This document shows positions 1 to 9,014 of a stretch of 64,000 nucleotides of DNA, piece by piece (position 1 is the first letter of the stretch; each line of letters begins with the position of its first letter). This stretch comes from Actinotalea soli (GTDB lineage: Bacteria; Actinomycetota; Actinomycetes; Actinomycetales; Cellulomonadaceae): NCBI RefSeq assembly GCF_017565425.1, contig NZ_JAGEMK010000001.1, positions 186,001 through 250,000 of the forward strand, written 5' to 3'. The notes beneath the pieces were generated by a model that had not been told where the DNA came from, did no database searches, and worked only from the letters and a program-made list of their open reading frames with translations. The translations under genes and the position numbers were made by a program.

Positions 1-144
1 ACGGACGGCGAGCCCCTCGCGGGGCGGCAGGCGGTGGCTCGGGCACACGAGCGGGTCGGTGCAGCCCTGCGGACCCACGTGAGAGCGGCGAGCGAACGCG
101 CGGGAGTCCCCCTCCCCACGGATGGTCCCGCCGCGGAGATCTGA
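1..144 (+). CDS. 3' end of an unidentified gene (partial), possibly a PlsC-type acyltransferase
   Basis: An open frame enters from the left edge and ends at a TGA at 142-144, giving 47 residues that finish LPTDGPAAEI. The fragment is Arg/Ala-rich with no diagnostic motif. In actinobacteria der commonly follows cytidylate kinase or a lysophospholipid acyltransferase gene. The tail resembles the C-terminus of 1-acyl-glycerol-3-phosphate acyltransferases more than Cmk, but this is a weak inference from context. It lies 78 bp upstream of der in the same direction. Confidence 0.45.
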   Translation, partial: TDGEPLAGRQAVARAHERVGAALRTHVRAASERAGVPLPTDGPAAEI

Positions 145-222
145 GCCTCCGCGGGACGGTCGTCGGTCCACCGTGCAGGCGACAGTTCGTCGCGGGACCC
201 CTCGGCAGGGGAGGATGGGCCC

Positions 223-1737
223 ATGAGCGAGCAGAACCCCACCGGGCAGGACCCGGCAGGGCAGACCCCCACCGAGCACGACGTCGTCCAGGAGGCCGCC
301 GACGACGCGGCCCGCGAGCAGTCCCTGCGGGCGGGCCTTGCCGAGTACGAGCTGCAGGAGGAGGACCTCGCGCTGCTCGACGGCGGCGAGGGAACCGCCG
401 GCGATGCAGGGCCGACCGGCCCCCTCCCGGTCCTCGCCGTCGTCGGTCGCCCCAACGTCGGCAAGTCGACCCTCGTCAACCGCATCCTCGGGCGCCGCGA
501 GGCCGTGGTCGAGGACAAGCCCGGGGTCACGCGAGACCGGGTGAGCTATGAGGCCGAGTGGGCCGGACGCCGGTTCACCCTCGTGGACACCGGCGGCTGG
601 GAGGTCGACGTCGCCGGCATCCACGCCCGGGTGGCCGAGCAGGCCGAGATCGCCATCGAGCTCGCCGACGTCGTGCTCTTCGTGGTGGACGCGACCGTCG
701 GGGCGACCTCGACCGACGAGCAGGTGGTGCGCCTGCTGCGCAAGGCCAAGAAGCCCGTGGTGCTCGCCGCCAACAAGGTCGACGGTCCGCGGGCCGAGGC
801 CGACGCGGCAGCGCTGTGGAGCCTCGGTCTGGGCGAGCCCCGCCCGGTCTCGGCCCTGCACGGTCGGGGCACGGGTGACCTGCTGGACGCCGCGGTCACC
901 GAGCTGCCGGCGATCTCCGCAGCCGGCGGCGCGATCCGTGAGGGCGGGCCGCGGCGGGTCGCGCTGGTCGGCCGCCCGAACGTGGGCAAGTCGAGCCTGC
1001 TCAACAAGATCCTCGGTGAGGACCGCGTCGTCGTCGACGCCGAGGCCGGGACCACGCGGGACCCCGTCGACGAGCTGGTCGAGCTCGGCGGCAAGACCTG
1101 GTGGTTCGTCGACACCGCGGGCATCCGACGCCGGGTGCACCAGACCTCCGGAGCTGACTTCTACGCCTCGCTGCGCACCCAGGCGGCCATCGAGAAGGCC
1201 GAGGTCGGGGTGGTGCTCGTCGACGCGAGCGTCACGATGACCGAGCAGGACACCCGCGTCATCTCCCAGGTGGTCGAGGCCGGGCGTGCCCTGGTCATCG
1301 CGTACAACAAGTGGGACCTCATGGACGAGGACCGCCGCCCGTTCCTCGAGCGGGAGATCGAGAAGGACCTGGTCCAGGTGCAGTGGGCCCCCCGGGTCAA
1401 CCTCTCGGCGCAGACCGGGTGGCACACCAACCGGATGGTCCCGGCGATCGAGACGGCCCTGGAGTCCTGGGACACCCGGATCCCCACGGGACGGCTCAAC
1501 GCCTTCCTCGGTGAGCTCGTCGCGGCCCACCCGCACCCGCTGCGCGGTGGCAAGCAGCCCCGCATCCTCTTCGCGACCCAGGCTGACACGCGGCCCCCGC
1601 GGTTCGTCATCTTCGCCACGGGGTTCCTCGAGGCGGGCTACCGGCGGTTCATCGAGCGTCGTCTGCGCGAGACCTTCGGCTTCGAGGGCTCGCCGATCTC
1701 GATCTCGGTCCGCGTCCGGGAGAAGCGCCACCGGTGA
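223..1737 (+). CDS. der: Ribosome-associated GTPase Der (EngA)
   Basis: Essential double GTPase that assists 50S ribosomal subunit assembly in the cytoplasm. The 504 aa protein has an acidic N-terminal extension of about 65 residues, as in other actinobacteria. The first G domain carries P-loop GRPNVGKST near residue 76, DTGG and NKVD. The second carries GRPNVGKSS near residue 247, DTAGIRR and NKWD. A C-terminal KH-like domain ends in a basic tail (VRVREKRHR). The ATG at 223 follows a purine-rich GGGGAGGATG stretch. The stop overlaps the GTG start of the next gene (GTGA), so the two are translationally coupled. Confidence 0.97.
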   Translation: MSEQNPTGQDPAGQTPTEHDVVQEAADDAAREQSLRAGLAEYELQEEDLALLDGGEGTAGDAGPTGPLPVLAVVGRPNVGKSTLVNRILGRREAVVEDKPGVTRDRVSYEAEWAGRRFTLVDTGGWEVDVAGIHARVAEQAEIAIELADVVLFVVDATVGATSTDEQVVRLLRKAKKPVVLAANKVDGPRAEADAAALWSLGLGEPRPVSALHGRGTGDLLDAAVTELPAISAAGGAIREGGPRRVALVGRPNVGKSSLLNKILGEDRVVVDAEAGTTRDPVDELVELGGKTWWFVDTAGIRRRVHQTSGADFYASLRTQAAIEKAEVGVVLVDASVTMTEQDTRVISQVVEAGRALVIAYNKWDLMDEDRRPFLEREIEKDLVQVQWAPRVNLSAQTGWHTNRMVPAIETALESWDTRIPTGRLNAFLGELVAAHPHPLRGGKQPRILFATQADTRPPRFVIFATGFLEAGYRRFIERRLRETFGFEGSPISISVRVREKRHR

Positions 1738-2855
1738 CCCAGGACGGCGCGGCGGCGGGGCGACGCGCACCGGAGGACCGGCCGCGCAACCCGTTGCTGC
1801 GGTGGGGCCTGCCGCGAGACCCGGCCGCGACCTCGCACCTCGCGGGGTTCGTGGTCGCGTCGGTCGCGACCGTGCTGCTGACCCGCGGCTACCTCGCGGT
1901 CATGGACTACCCGCAGATCGGCGGTGGTGGGCTGCACGTCGCCCACGTGCTGTGGGGCGGGCTGCTGATGGCCCTGGCCTTCGTCCTGCTGCTGTCCTTC
2001 GCGGGTCCCGTGGTACGCCCGGCAGGGGCGCTCCTCGGCGGCGTCGGCTTCGGGCTCTTCGTCGACGAGGTCGGCAAGTTCGTCACCTCCGACAACGACT
2101 ACTTCTACGAGCCCACCGCTGCCTTGATCTACGTGGTCACGGTCGCGCTCGTCCTGCTCGGTGAGGCCCTGCACGGGCGGACCCCGCACCACCCGGTCGA
2201 GTACCTGGCCGGAGCGGCCGACCACGCGGTGGCCGGGCTCGCCGGGGGGTTCACCACCCGGACCAGGGCCGAGGCTCACGCACTGGTCGACCGCGCCGGG
2301 CCCGTCCCGGGCGAGGCAGAGGTCCGGGCCCTGCTCGACGTGGCGGAGACGGACTCCTCCGAGCTGCCGAACCCCATCGAGGCGGTCGGGCGTGCGGTGG
2401 TCGGCCTGATGCGCCGCGTGGTCTCGACCAGCTGGGCACCGTGGCTGACGGTCGGCGTGCTGCTGCTCTCGACGGTCGGGACCGTGGGCCGTGGGGTGCT
2501 GGCGTGGGTCCAGGGTGCGCAGGTGCCTGCGTGGATCATCGCGGGGCTCCTCGTGAGCGCAGCGATCGGCACGGGGTTCGCGGCGCTGGGGCTGTGGTGG
2601 GTACGAGGCGACCGAGCCCGCGGCTACCGCTGGTTCCGGCGCGCGGTGCTCGTCAACCTCCTGGTCACCCAGGTGTTCCTGTTCCGGGTCGAGCAGTGGA
2701 GCGCCACCACCGGGCTGGTCGTCGATCTGCTGCTGCTGGGGCTCGTCGCGGCCGAGCTGAACCAGATGAGCGAGGCGGGTCGGCTGCGGGAGCCTCTGCG
2801 TCGTCGGGGGAGCAGGCCGTCCACGGACGCGACAGATGCACAGGGCACCCCCTGA
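1734..2855 (+). CDS. Multi-pass membrane protein of unknown function
   Basis: 373 aa protein with about eight hydrophobic segments: four between residues about 35 and 150, then a soluble stretch of about 80 residues, then four more in the last third. The first half contains a conserved-looking [14 protein letters not shown] segment between helices, with buried acidic residues, but I do not recognise a named family or catalytic motif. It starts with GTG overlapping the der stop by four bases, which argues for co-expression with der. The N- and C-termini are basic and Arg-rich, predicting cytoplasmic ends. Function unknown. Confidence 0.85.
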   Translation: MTQDGAAAGRRAPEDRPRNPLLRWGLPRDPAATSHLAGFVVASVATVLLTRGYLAVMDYPQIGGGGLHVAHVLWGGLLMALAFVLLLSFAGPVVRPAGALLGGVGFGLFVDEVGKFVTSDNDYFYEPTAALIYVVTVALVLLGEALHGRTPHHPVEYLAGAADHAVAGLAGGFTTRTRAEAHALVDRAGPVPGEAEVRALLDVAETDSSELPNPIEAVGRAVVGLMRRVVSTSWAPWLTVGVLLLSTVGTVGRGVLAWVQGAQVPAWIIAGLLVSAAIGTGFAALGLWWVRGDRARGYRWFRRAVLVNLLVTQVFLFRVEQWSATTGLVVDLLLLGLVAAELNQMSEAGRLREPLRRRGSRPSTDATDAQGTP

Positions 2856-2862
2856 GGTGGGG

Positions 2863-2868
2863 TAAAGT
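2863..2868 (+). promoter_or_regulatory. Candidate -10 box (TAAAGT) for tRNA-Pro
   Basis: TAAAGT lies 23 nt upstream of the mature tRNA 5' end, just after the stop of the preceding membrane-protein gene. It is a reasonable sigma-70-type -10. I see no convincing -35 at the right spacing (around 2840-2846), so the call rests on position and the hexamer only. Confidence 0.4.
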
Positions 2869-2891
2869 ACAGGCGGCCCGCAGGGGCCGTT

Positions 2892-2965
<74 letters not shown>

Positions 2966-2982
2966 CAGTGAAAGAGCAGGTC

Positions 2983-3017
2983 AGAGGCCCGCACCGCTTC
3001 GGCGGGGCGGGCCTCTT
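2983..3017 (+). terminator. Rho-independent-type terminator after tRNA-Pro
   Basis: AGAGGCCCGC (2983-2992) pairs perfectly with GCGGGCCTCT (3007-3016) around a short loop. The hairpin is GC-rich with only a short TT after it, as is usual in high-GC actinobacteria. It sits 17 nt after the tRNA 3' end. Confidence 0.75.
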
Positions 3018-3091
3018 CACGTGACGCATGAGCCGGCGTGCGGCTCGGGTGGAGCTGCTCGCCGCACGACGCAGCACCCTGGAGGTGGCTG

Positions 3092-3751
3092 GTGACCGGA
3101 CGCACGACGACACTGACGGTCGGCATCCTCGGAGCTGGCAAGGTGGGCACCGTGCTGGCCCGGCTCGCCCTCGCAGCCGGGTACCGGGTCCTCGTCGCCG
3201 GGTCGGGCGACCCCGGCAAGATCGCCCTCACCGTCGACGTCCTGACGCCCGGGGCCACCGCCGTCCGCGCCTCCGAGGCAGCCCGGGAGGCCGACGTCGT
3301 GATCCTCGCCCTCCCGCTCGGCAAGTACCGCGGGCTGCCGGTCGAGGAGCTGCGCGGCAAGCTCGTCATCGACGCCATGAACTACTGGTGGGAGGTCGAC
3401 GGCCCCCGCGAGAGGCTCCTCGAGCCCGGGGTCTCGTCCAGCGCGCTCGTGCAGGGTTTCCTTGACCGAGCCCGTGTCGTCAAGGCCTTCAACCACATGG
3501 GCTACCACGACCTCGAGGGTGGGGCCCGTCCCGGCGGGGACCCGGGGCGCAAGGCGATCGCGGTCGCCGGGGACGCCGAGGGCGACGTCGCGCAGGTCGC
3601 GGGGCTCGTCGACGACCTCGGGTTCGACCCGGTGCTCATCGGGTCCCTCGCCCAGGGTGTCGCGCTCGAGCCTGGAACGCCGTCCTTCGGCGCCAACGTC
3701 GATGCTGCCGAGCTCCGCCGCCTGGCCCAGGGTGTCGCCCTGGAGCCCTGA
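3092..3751 (+). CDS. NADPH-dependent F420 reductase-like oxidoreductase
   Basis: 219 aa protein with an N-terminal Rossmann dinucleotide motif [13 protein letters not shown] immediately after the start, followed by VLVAGSGDP and the ILALPLGKY and VIDAMNYWW segments typical of the F420 reductase/COG2085 family, which transfers hydride between NADP and F420 or related acceptors. I chose GTG 3092 because GGAGGTGG ends a few bases upstream; an ATG at 3038 would add 18 residues unlike the family. The last 34 residues contain LAQGVALEP twice, the second copy at the very C-terminus, which looks like a small internal duplication. It is a single gene between the tRNA terminator and the iron operon. 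Confidence 0.8.
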   Translation: MTGRTTTLTVGILGAGKVGTVLARLALAAGYRVLVAGSGDPGKIALTVDVLTPGATAVRASEAAREADVVILALPLGKYRGLPVEELRGKLVIDAMNYWWEVDGPRERLLEPGVSSSALVQGFLDRARVVKAFNHMGYHDLEGGARPGGDPGRKAIAVAGDAEGDVAQVAGLVDDLGFDPVLIGSLAQGVALEPGTPSFGANVDAAELRRLAQGVALEP

Positions 3752-3822
3752 CCAGTGGCGTGTCCTGGCGGTGGCGGACGCGTGAGCACCACCGCTGCGT
3801 CCAGCCCTGGGACGAGCGAACC

Positions 3823-3841
3823 GAGGTAAGGCTTACCTGAG
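3823..3841. promoter_or_regulatory. DtxR/IdeR iron-box operator
   Basis: GAGGTAAGGCTTACCTGAG is a 19-bp near-palindrome closely matching the known actinobacterial DtxR/IdeR consensus TTAGGTTAGGCTAACCTAA. It lies about 40 bp upstream of the ferric-binding lipoprotein start, where a bound iron-loaded repressor would block transcription. It predicts derepression of the ABC operon during iron limitation. Confidence 0.85.
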
Positions 3842-3881
3842 TTACCGTGGGGCCCCTGCCCCGACCTCTGAGGAGTCTTCT

Positions 3882-4946
3882 GTGCACCGTCCCCGCCTGA
3901 TCGGTCCCGTTCTTGCCGTGAGCCTCGTGGCCTCGCTCGCCGCATGCAGCCCGTCGGAGGGCTCGACCGACAGCTCTGCTGACGGGGGCGCCGGTGCGAC
4001 GACGGCCGAGGACGGGACCCTGCTCATCTACTCCGGACGCAACGAGAACCTCGTCGAGCCTCTCCTCGAGCAGCTCGAGGACGCCGTGGGGGTGGCCGTC
4101 GAGGTGCGGTACGCCTCGACCAGCGAGCTCGCCGCCCAGCTCCTCGAAGAGGGCGACGCGAGCGACGCCGACATCTTCTTCGGCCAGGACGCCGGGGCTC
4201 TCGGGGCCCTCGCCAAGGCGGGGATGCTCGCCGAGCTCGACGGGTCGGTGACAGACCTGGTCCCCGAGGCCTACCGCGACTCCGACGGGCGCTGGGTCGC
4301 GACGTCCGGCCGCGCCCGCGTGCTGGCGTACGACCCCGAGCAGGTCCCGGAGATCGAGGAGATCACCGTGATCGACCAGATCCTCGACCCCGAGTACGCG
4401 GGCACCGTCGGCTACGCGCCCTCCAACGCGAGCTTCCACGCGTTCGTCACCGCCCTGCGCGTCGAGCGCGGCGAGGACGGCGCCCGGCAGTGGCTCGAGG
4501 ACTTCGCGGCCCAGGACCCGCAGGCGTACGAGAACAACAACGCGGTGCTCGACGCGGTCGACGGTGGGCAGGTCGCCCTGGGGCTGATCAACCACTACTA
4601 CTGGTTCCAGAAGGTCGCCGAGCTGGGCGAGGACGAGGTCTCCGCCGAGATCCACTTCCTCGACAACGACGACCCGGGCGCCCTGGTCAACGTGGCGGGC
4701 GCTGGCGTCCTGGCCTCGACGGACATGCCCGAGGCGGCCGCCGCCGCGATCGCCTTCCTCCTGTCCGACGACGCCCAGCGGTTCTTCGCGGACGAGACCG
4801 CCGAGTACCCCGTGGTCGAGGGCATCACGAGCTCGACCTTCGACCTCGAGCCGCTCGCCGAGCTGGACGCGCACCAGATCGACCTCAACGACCTCGACTC
4901 CCTCGACGAGACCCTGGCGCTGCTCGACGAGGTGGGCCTCACCTGA
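3882..4946 (+). CDS. Ferric iron ABC transporter substrate-binding lipoprotein (FbpA/FutA type)
   Basis: 354 aa extracytoplasmic lipoprotein. A short signal peptide ends in the lipobox SLAAC, placing the lipidated Cys near residue 22. The mature part begins with LLIYSGRNENL, typical of ferric-binding proteins, and has the tandem tyrosines in LINHYYWFQ that correspond to the Fe3+-coordinating Tyr-Tyr pair of the family. The GTG start follows GAGGAG at suitable spacing. It is the first gene of a three-gene operon with the permease and ATPase. The DtxR box upstream independently supports an iron substrate, although a related metal or substrate cannot be excluded from sequence alone. Confidence 0.92.
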   Translation: MHRPRLIGPVLAVSLVASLAACSPSEGSTDSSADGGAGATTAEDGTLLIYSGRNENLVEPLLEQLEDAVGVAVEVRYASTSELAAQLLEEGDASDADIFFGQDAGALGALAKAGMLAELDGSVTDLVPEAYRDSDGRWVATSGRARVLAYDPEQVPEIEEITVIDQILDPEYAGTVGYAPSNASFHAFVTALRVERGEDGARQWLEDFAAQDPQAYENNNAVLDAVDGGQVALGLINHYYWFQKVAELGEDEVSAEIHFLDNDDPGALVNVAGAGVLASTDMPEAAAAAIAFLLSDDAQRFFADETAEYPVVEGITSSTFDLEPLAELDAHQIDLNDLDSLDETLALLDEVGLT

Positions 4947-6556
4947 GCGCCCCGTCCGTCCCGACGAGGAGGCCCGGCCGCTCGACCGCCGAGCGGCCGC
5001 CGGCCCTCCTCGTCGTGCCCGCGCTCCTGGCCGCCGCCGTCGCCGTGCTGCCCCTGGGGTACCTGGCGGTCCGTGCCGGGGAAGGGGGCCTGAGCACGGC
5101 GGTCGAGGTGCTCCTGCGTGAGCGGACTCTCTGGCTCGTCCTGCGCAGCCTCGGGCTGACGGCAGCCGTGACCTCGGCCTGCCTCGTGGTCGGCGTGGGG
5201 CTCGCGTGGCTCACCACCCGGACGGACCTGCCGGCGCGACGGACCTTCGGGGTCCTGGCGGCACTGCCGCTCGCCGTGCCGAGCTACGTGGCCGCGTACG
5301 CATGGATCTCGGCCTTCCCGGGGCTCGCCGGGTTCTGGGGCACGTTCCTCGTGCTGACCGCCTGCACCTACCCGTACGTGTACCTCCCGGTGGTCGCGGC
5401 GCTGCGACGCTCCGACCCGAGCCTCGAGGAGGTCTCGCGGTCGCTGGGCCGCTCGGCCCGGGCGACGTTCCTGGCGGTGACCGTCCCGCAGCTGCGCCCG
5501 GCCGCGGCGGCCGGGGCCCTCCTCGTGGCGCTGTACACGCTGTCTGACTTCGGGGCGCCGTCGTTGTTGCGCTACGACGTCTTCACCCGCGTCATCCACA
5601 GCTCGTACCGGGCGAGCTTCGACCGCACCCCCGCAGCGATCCTCGCGATCCTGCTGGTGGTGATCACGGTCGCCATCACCGTCGCCGAGTCCCGGTCCCG
5701 GAACCGCGGCGGCACGGCCCGGCTCGGGGGCGGTGTCGTGCGACCGGCGGTGACGGTCACGCTCGGTCGCCTCCGCGCGGTGGCCATGGGCCTCTGCCTC
5801 GCGGTGGCAGCGGTGGCCCTCGCGTTCCCTGCCGGGTCGCTCGGCTACTGGTTGGTCCGTGGCGCGTCCGCCTCCTTCGACGTCGACCGGCTGGTCAGTG
5901 CTGCCACGTCGACAGTCGGCGTCTCGTTCCTCGGCGCCGTGGTCACCACCGCCCTCGCCATCCCGGTGGGGGTCCTCGCCGCGCGGTACGGGACGCGGAC
6001 GGTCCGGCTCGTCGAGCACGCCGCATACGCCGGCCACGCCCTGCCGGGCATCGTCGTGGCCCTGGCACTGGTGTTCTTCGGCATCCGCTTCGCCCGACCG
6101 GTCTACCAGGAGACGCCCCTGCTGGTCCTCGCCTACGCGGTGCTCTTCCTGCCGGTCGCGGTCGGGGCCGTGCGGGCCTCGGTGGCGCAGAGCCCTCGCC
6201 GGCTCGAGGAGGTCTCCCGCTCCCTGGGGACCGGGGTCTGGACCACCCTGCGGCGCGTGACGCTGCCGCTCGCCGGGCCGGGCGTCGCGGCGGGGGCAGC
6301 CCTCGTGCTGCTCACGTGCATGAAGGAGCTGCCGGCCACCCTCCTGCTGCGACCCACCGGCACGGACACCCTCGCGACCCGCCTGTGGACCGAGACCGGG
6401 TCCGGCGCCTACGCCGCCGCTGCGCCGTACGCTGCGATGCTGGTGCTGCTGGCTGCTGTCCCCACCTTTCTGCTGACCCACGCCCAGACCCACCGCGCAG
6501 CGCGATCCACCGACGGCGTCGACCCCCGCGACGTCATGGAAGGAGGTTCCCGATGA
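4943..6556 (+). CDS. Ferric iron ABC transporter permease (FbpB type)
   Basis: Fused two-domain permease, 537 aa from the chosen start, with about 12 membrane segments. Each half ends in an EAA-type loop contacting the ATPase (SLEEVSRSLGRSARATFL and RLEEVSRSLGTGVWTTL). No ATG, GTG or TTG is available in frame near the natural N-terminus. The best start is CTG 4943, in a CTGA overlap with the upstream lipoprotein stop and preceded by GAGGTGG at about 8 nt; it gives MSAPSVPTRRPG before the first helix. The gene overlaps the ATPase start by four bases. It moves iron released by the lipoprotein across the cytoplasmic membrane. Confidence 0.9.
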   Translation: MSAPSVPTRRPGRSTAERPPALLVVPALLAAAVAVLPLGYLAVRAGEGGLSTAVEVLLRERTLWLVLRSLGLTAAVTSACLVVGVGLAWLTTRTDLPARRTFGVLAALPLAVPSYVAAYAWISAFPGLAGFWGTFLVLTACTYPYVYLPVVAALRRSDPSLEEVSRSLGRSARATFLAVTVPQLRPAAAAGALLVALYTLSDFGAPSLLRYDVFTRVIHSSYRASFDRTPAAILAILLVVITVAITVAESRSRNRGGTARLGGGVVRPAVTVTLGRLRAVAMGLCLAVAAVALAFPAGSLGYWLVRGASASFDVDRLVSAATSTVGVSFLGAVVTTALAIPVGVLAARYGTRTVRLVEHAAYAGHALPGIVVALALVFFGIRFARPVYQETPLLVLAYAVLFLPVAVGAVRASVAQSPRRLEEVSRSLGTGVWTTLRRVTLPLAGPGVAAGAALVLLTCMKELPATLLLRPTGTDTLATRLWTETGSGAYAAAAPYAAMLVLLAAVPTFLLTHAQTHRAARSTDGVDPRDVMEGGSR

Positions 6557-7632
6557 GCCTGCTCGAGGTCCGCGGAGTGACCAAGGCCTTCGACCGGACC
6601 CCCGTGCTCCAGGGCGTGGACCTGGACGTCCCCTCGGGGGCCCTCGCCGCGGTCCTCGGCCCGTCCGGCTGCGGCAAGACGACCCTGCTGCGCGTGATCG
6701 CGGGTTTCGAGCGTGCGTCGGGTGGGACGGTCACGGTGGGCGACCGGCTGCTGGCCGGACCGGGCCGGCACGTCGCCCCGGAGAGGCGCCGGGTCGCGGT
6801 GGTGCCGCAGGAGGGTGCGCTCTTCCCGCACCTGTCCGTCGCGGGCAACGTCGCCTACGGCCTGCCGCGCTCGGCCCCGCGGCGGGATCGTCGCGTCGCC
6901 GAGCTCCTCGAGCTCGTGGGCCTGCAGGGCTACGAGCAGCGCATGCCCGCTGAGCTCTCGGGCGGTCAGCAGCAGCGCGTCGCGCTCGCCCGAGCGCTCG
7001 CCCCCGACCCGGTCGTGATCCTGCTGGACGAGCCGTTCTCAGCCCTGGACGCCGGCCTGCGCGCGAGCGTTCGCGCCGACGTCCGCAGCGCCCTCCACGC
7101 CTCGGGCGCCACGGCGGTGCTCGTCACGCACGACCAGGAGGAGGCGCTGTCCACCGCCGACGTCGTGGCCGTGATGCGCGACGGACGGGTGGTCCAGGCC
7201 GGCACGCCGCAGGAGATCTACCGCACACCTCACGACATCGACGTCGCGCGCTTCGTCGGGGAGGCCGTCATCATCCCCGCGACGGTGCGCGACGGCGTGG
7301 TGTGGACCACGCTCGGAGCCCTGCCCCTGGCCGGCGCGGCGGCTGACGGGGTGGGGATGGCGGTGCTCCGGCCCGAGCAGGTGATCCTCGTCCCGGAGGC
7401 TGACGGCCTGCCCGCCCGCGTGCTCGACACGGTGTTCTACGGGCACGACGCCAACGTGATGCTCGAGGTCCGGTGCCCGGGCGACGTGCTCATGCCCGTG
7501 ATGTGCCGTACGCAAGGGGATCTGCCGCGCAGCGAGTCGGTCGGCGTGAGGATCGTCGGACCTGTCACGTGGTTCCCCAAGCGCCCGTACGACGTGATGC
7601 CGGCGGGTGCGCAGGACGCGGCCTCGGCGTGA
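6553..7632 (+). CDS. Ferric iron ABC transporter ATP-binding protein (FbpC type)
   Basis: 359 aa ATPase. Walker A is GPSGCGKTT near residue 36, the Q-loop is VPQEGALFPHL, the signature is LSGGQQQR, Walker B is VILLDEPFSALD and the switch is TH. A C-terminal TOBE-like regulatory domain (residues about 240-350) is typical of the FbpC/PotA branch. AGGAGG lies immediately upstream of ATG 6553, and the start overlaps the permease stop (ATGA). It energises the upstream permease, and the operon ends here. Confidence 0.93.
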   Translation: MSLLEVRGVTKAFDRTPVLQGVDLDVPSGALAAVLGPSGCGKTTLLRVIAGFERASGGTVTVGDRLLAGPGRHVAPERRRVAVVPQEGALFPHLSVAGNVAYGLPRSAPRRDRRVAELLELVGLQGYEQRMPAELSGGQQQRVALARALAPDPVVILLDEPFSALDAGLRASVRADVRSALHASGATAVLVTHDQEEALSTADVVAVMRDGRVVQAGTPQEIYRTPHDIDVARFVGEAVIIPATVRDGVVWTTLGALPLAGAAADGVGMAVLRPEQVILVPEADGLPARVLDTVFYGHDANVMLEVRCPGDVLMPVMCRTQGDLPRSESVGVRIVGPVTWFPKRPYDVMPAGAQDAASA

Positions 7633-7660
7633 GGGCATGGCCTCTCTCCTCGACGTGACG

Positions 7661-8503
7661 CTAGCGCTGACCGCGCGTGGGCGCCCGGCTCGGGATCGCG
7701 GGCGAGGGGGACTGGGCCACCCGGAAGACGGGCCAGCCGATCTCGGTGCGCCAGGACGCCGGGTCGGGGGAGTCGCGGGGACCGACGAGGTAGGTCTCCC
7801 GCACCGGTCCTGCGACGGTCAGCATCGTGGCCACGACCCAGGCGCCCAGCTGCCCGTACGTGACGTCGATGTCGTGGTGCTCGCCGACGTGCGTCGTGAC
7901 AGCCAGCTCGACGGCCGGGAGGGTCGCGGGGTGCACGCGGCCGGTGTGGGGCGGTCGGGCTGTCGGTCTGTACAGAAGGGCATGACCGCGACCATCCTCG
8001 AACAGGGCGTTGTCGAACAGCCCGCCGGGGACCCCGGTCGGCGTGTCGACCACCGCGTCCAGCTCAGCGATGGCGCCCGCGTACCAGGCCATCACGTCGT
8101 GGTGGGCCACGTCACCCTCGACCGCGGCCACCGTGGTCGCCGGGACAGCCCGGAGCTCGACATCCAGCGGTGCGGGCGCGGGCTGCAGCAACCGGCGCAA
8201 CGAGCTGACCGCGGTGCGGGTCCGATCGAGCTCAGCCTCGAGCCGCTGCAGGTGCTCGGCGACCAGGCCGGCGCGGGTCGCGGGATCGGGGGACCGCAGG
8301 ATCTGCTGCACGTCGGAGAGCGGGACGTCGAGCTCGCGCAGACGGTGGACGACCTGCGCGGTCGGGATCTGGTCGGGCCCGTAGTAGCGGTATCCGGTCA
8401 CGTGGTCGACGGTCGCCGGTTCGAGCAGCCCGGCCTCGTGGTAGCGACGCAGCGTGCGCACGCTCAGGTGGGTCACCCGGGAGAACTCGCCGATGGTCAG
8501 CAC
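7661..8503 (-). CDS. MerR family transcriptional regulator with effector-binding domain
   Basis: 280 aa. The N-terminal winged helix-turn-helix (LTIGEFSRVTHLSVRTLRRY, then GYRYYG) is followed by a dimerisation coiled coil with heptad leucines and arginines, then a C-terminal GyrI-like ligand-binding domain (residues about 125-265). GTG 8503 starts the protein directly at the conserved LTIGEF. It is transcribed divergently from the NTF2-like gene at 8582, and the 78-bp gap contains a MerR-type promoter, so it probably controls that gene and perhaps itself in response to a small molecule. It converges on the iron operon with 28 bp between stops. Confidence 0.9.
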   Translation of the reverse strand: MLTIGEFSRVTHLSVRTLRRYHEAGLLEPATVDHVTGYRYYGPDQIPTAQVVHRLRELDVPLSDVQQILRSPDPATRAGLVAEHLQRLEAELDRTRTAVSSLRRLLQPAPAPLDVELRAVPATTVAAVEGDVAHHDVMAWYAGAIAELDAVVDTPTGVPGGLFDNALFEDGRGHALLYRPTARPPHTGRVHPATLPAVELAVTTHVGEHHDIDVTYGQLGAWVVATMLTVAGPVRETYLVGPRDSPDPASWRTEIGWPVFRVAQSPSPAIPSRAPTRGQR

Positions 8504-8517
8504 GTCGCCATGATGCT

Positions 8518-8575
8518 CCCTCCCCCTGGGGGAGGGTCTAGTGCTTGACCCTCCCGCGCCGCGAGGGCGCACGCT
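8518..8575 (+). promoter_or_regulatory. MerR-type promoter/operator with 19-bp spacer
   Basis: TTGACC (8545-8550) and CACGCT (8570-8575) are separated by exactly 19 bp, the over-long spacer that MerR-family activators untwist. Within the spacer region CCCTC (8549-8553) and GAGGG (8563-8567) form the dyad. Just upstream, CCCTCCCCC (8518-8526) and GGGGGAGGG (8528-8536) form another perfect inverted repeat, and GGGAGGGTC (8530-8538) pairs with GACCCTCCC (8547-8555). The overlapping repeats suggest two stacked binding sites serving both divergent genes. Confidence 0.75.
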
Positions 8576-8581
8576 CGACGC

Positions 8582-8938
8582 ATGACGACGACGCCGAACG
8601 ACTCCCGCACCAGTGAGCTCCCGCCGACGATCCGTGGCTACCTCGTCGCGCACGCCGCCCGGGACACCGACGCAGCGCTGCGCGCCTTCACCCCGACCGC
8701 CGTGGTGGTCGACGACGGCACGACCTACCAGGGGCAGCAGGAGATCCGACGTTTCCTCTCCCGGGCCGGCGCCGAGTTCAGCTACACGACTGAGCTCATC
8801 GCCGTCCAGCGGCTCGATGACGCGCACTGGGTCGCGACCCACCGCCTGGAGGGCGACTTCCCCGGCGGGGTCGTCCACCTCGACTACCGGTTCGCGATGG
8901 CCGGCGACCTCGTCACCGAGCTCGTGATCGGGACCTGA
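8582..8938 (+). CDS. NTF2-like/SnoaL-type small protein
   Basis: 118 aa protein with the cone-shaped NTF2-like fold pattern: an N-terminal helix with YLVAHAARDTDAALRAF, the VVVDDGTTYQG strand, and TTELIAVQRLDDAHWVATHRLEG followed by HLDYRFAMAGDLV. Such proteins are small-molecule isomerases, hydrolases or binders, and the substrate cannot be read from sequence. The -10 box ends 6 nt before the ATG, so the mRNA is probably leaderless. The divergent MerR gene and its operator suggest ligand-induced expression, with the product possibly acting on the inducer (inference). Confidence 0.85.
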   Translation: MTTTPNDSRTSELPPTIRGYLVAHAARDTDAALRAFTPTAVVVDDGTTYQGQQEIRRFLSRAGAEFSYTTELIAVQRLDDAHWVATHRLEGDFPGGVVHLDYRFAMAGDLVTELVIGT

Positions 8939-9014
8939 CGCGGCCGGCAGCCGTCGCGCCCACGGCCGTCGTCCAGCAGCGCGTTCTCGCCGAGGTCCGC
9001 CGTCCAGCAGCCTC

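Noticed and set aside
4490-4942. Upstream extension of the permease ORF
   Set aside because: It runs inside the lipoprotein gene in another frame with Arg/Gly-rich composition and cannot be part of the permease.
4598-6493. Long minus-strand ORF opposite the iron permease
   Set aside because: Its composition (Arg/Gly/Gln/His-rich) is that of a GC-codon shadow, while the plus strand encodes a clear ABC permease with EAA loops.
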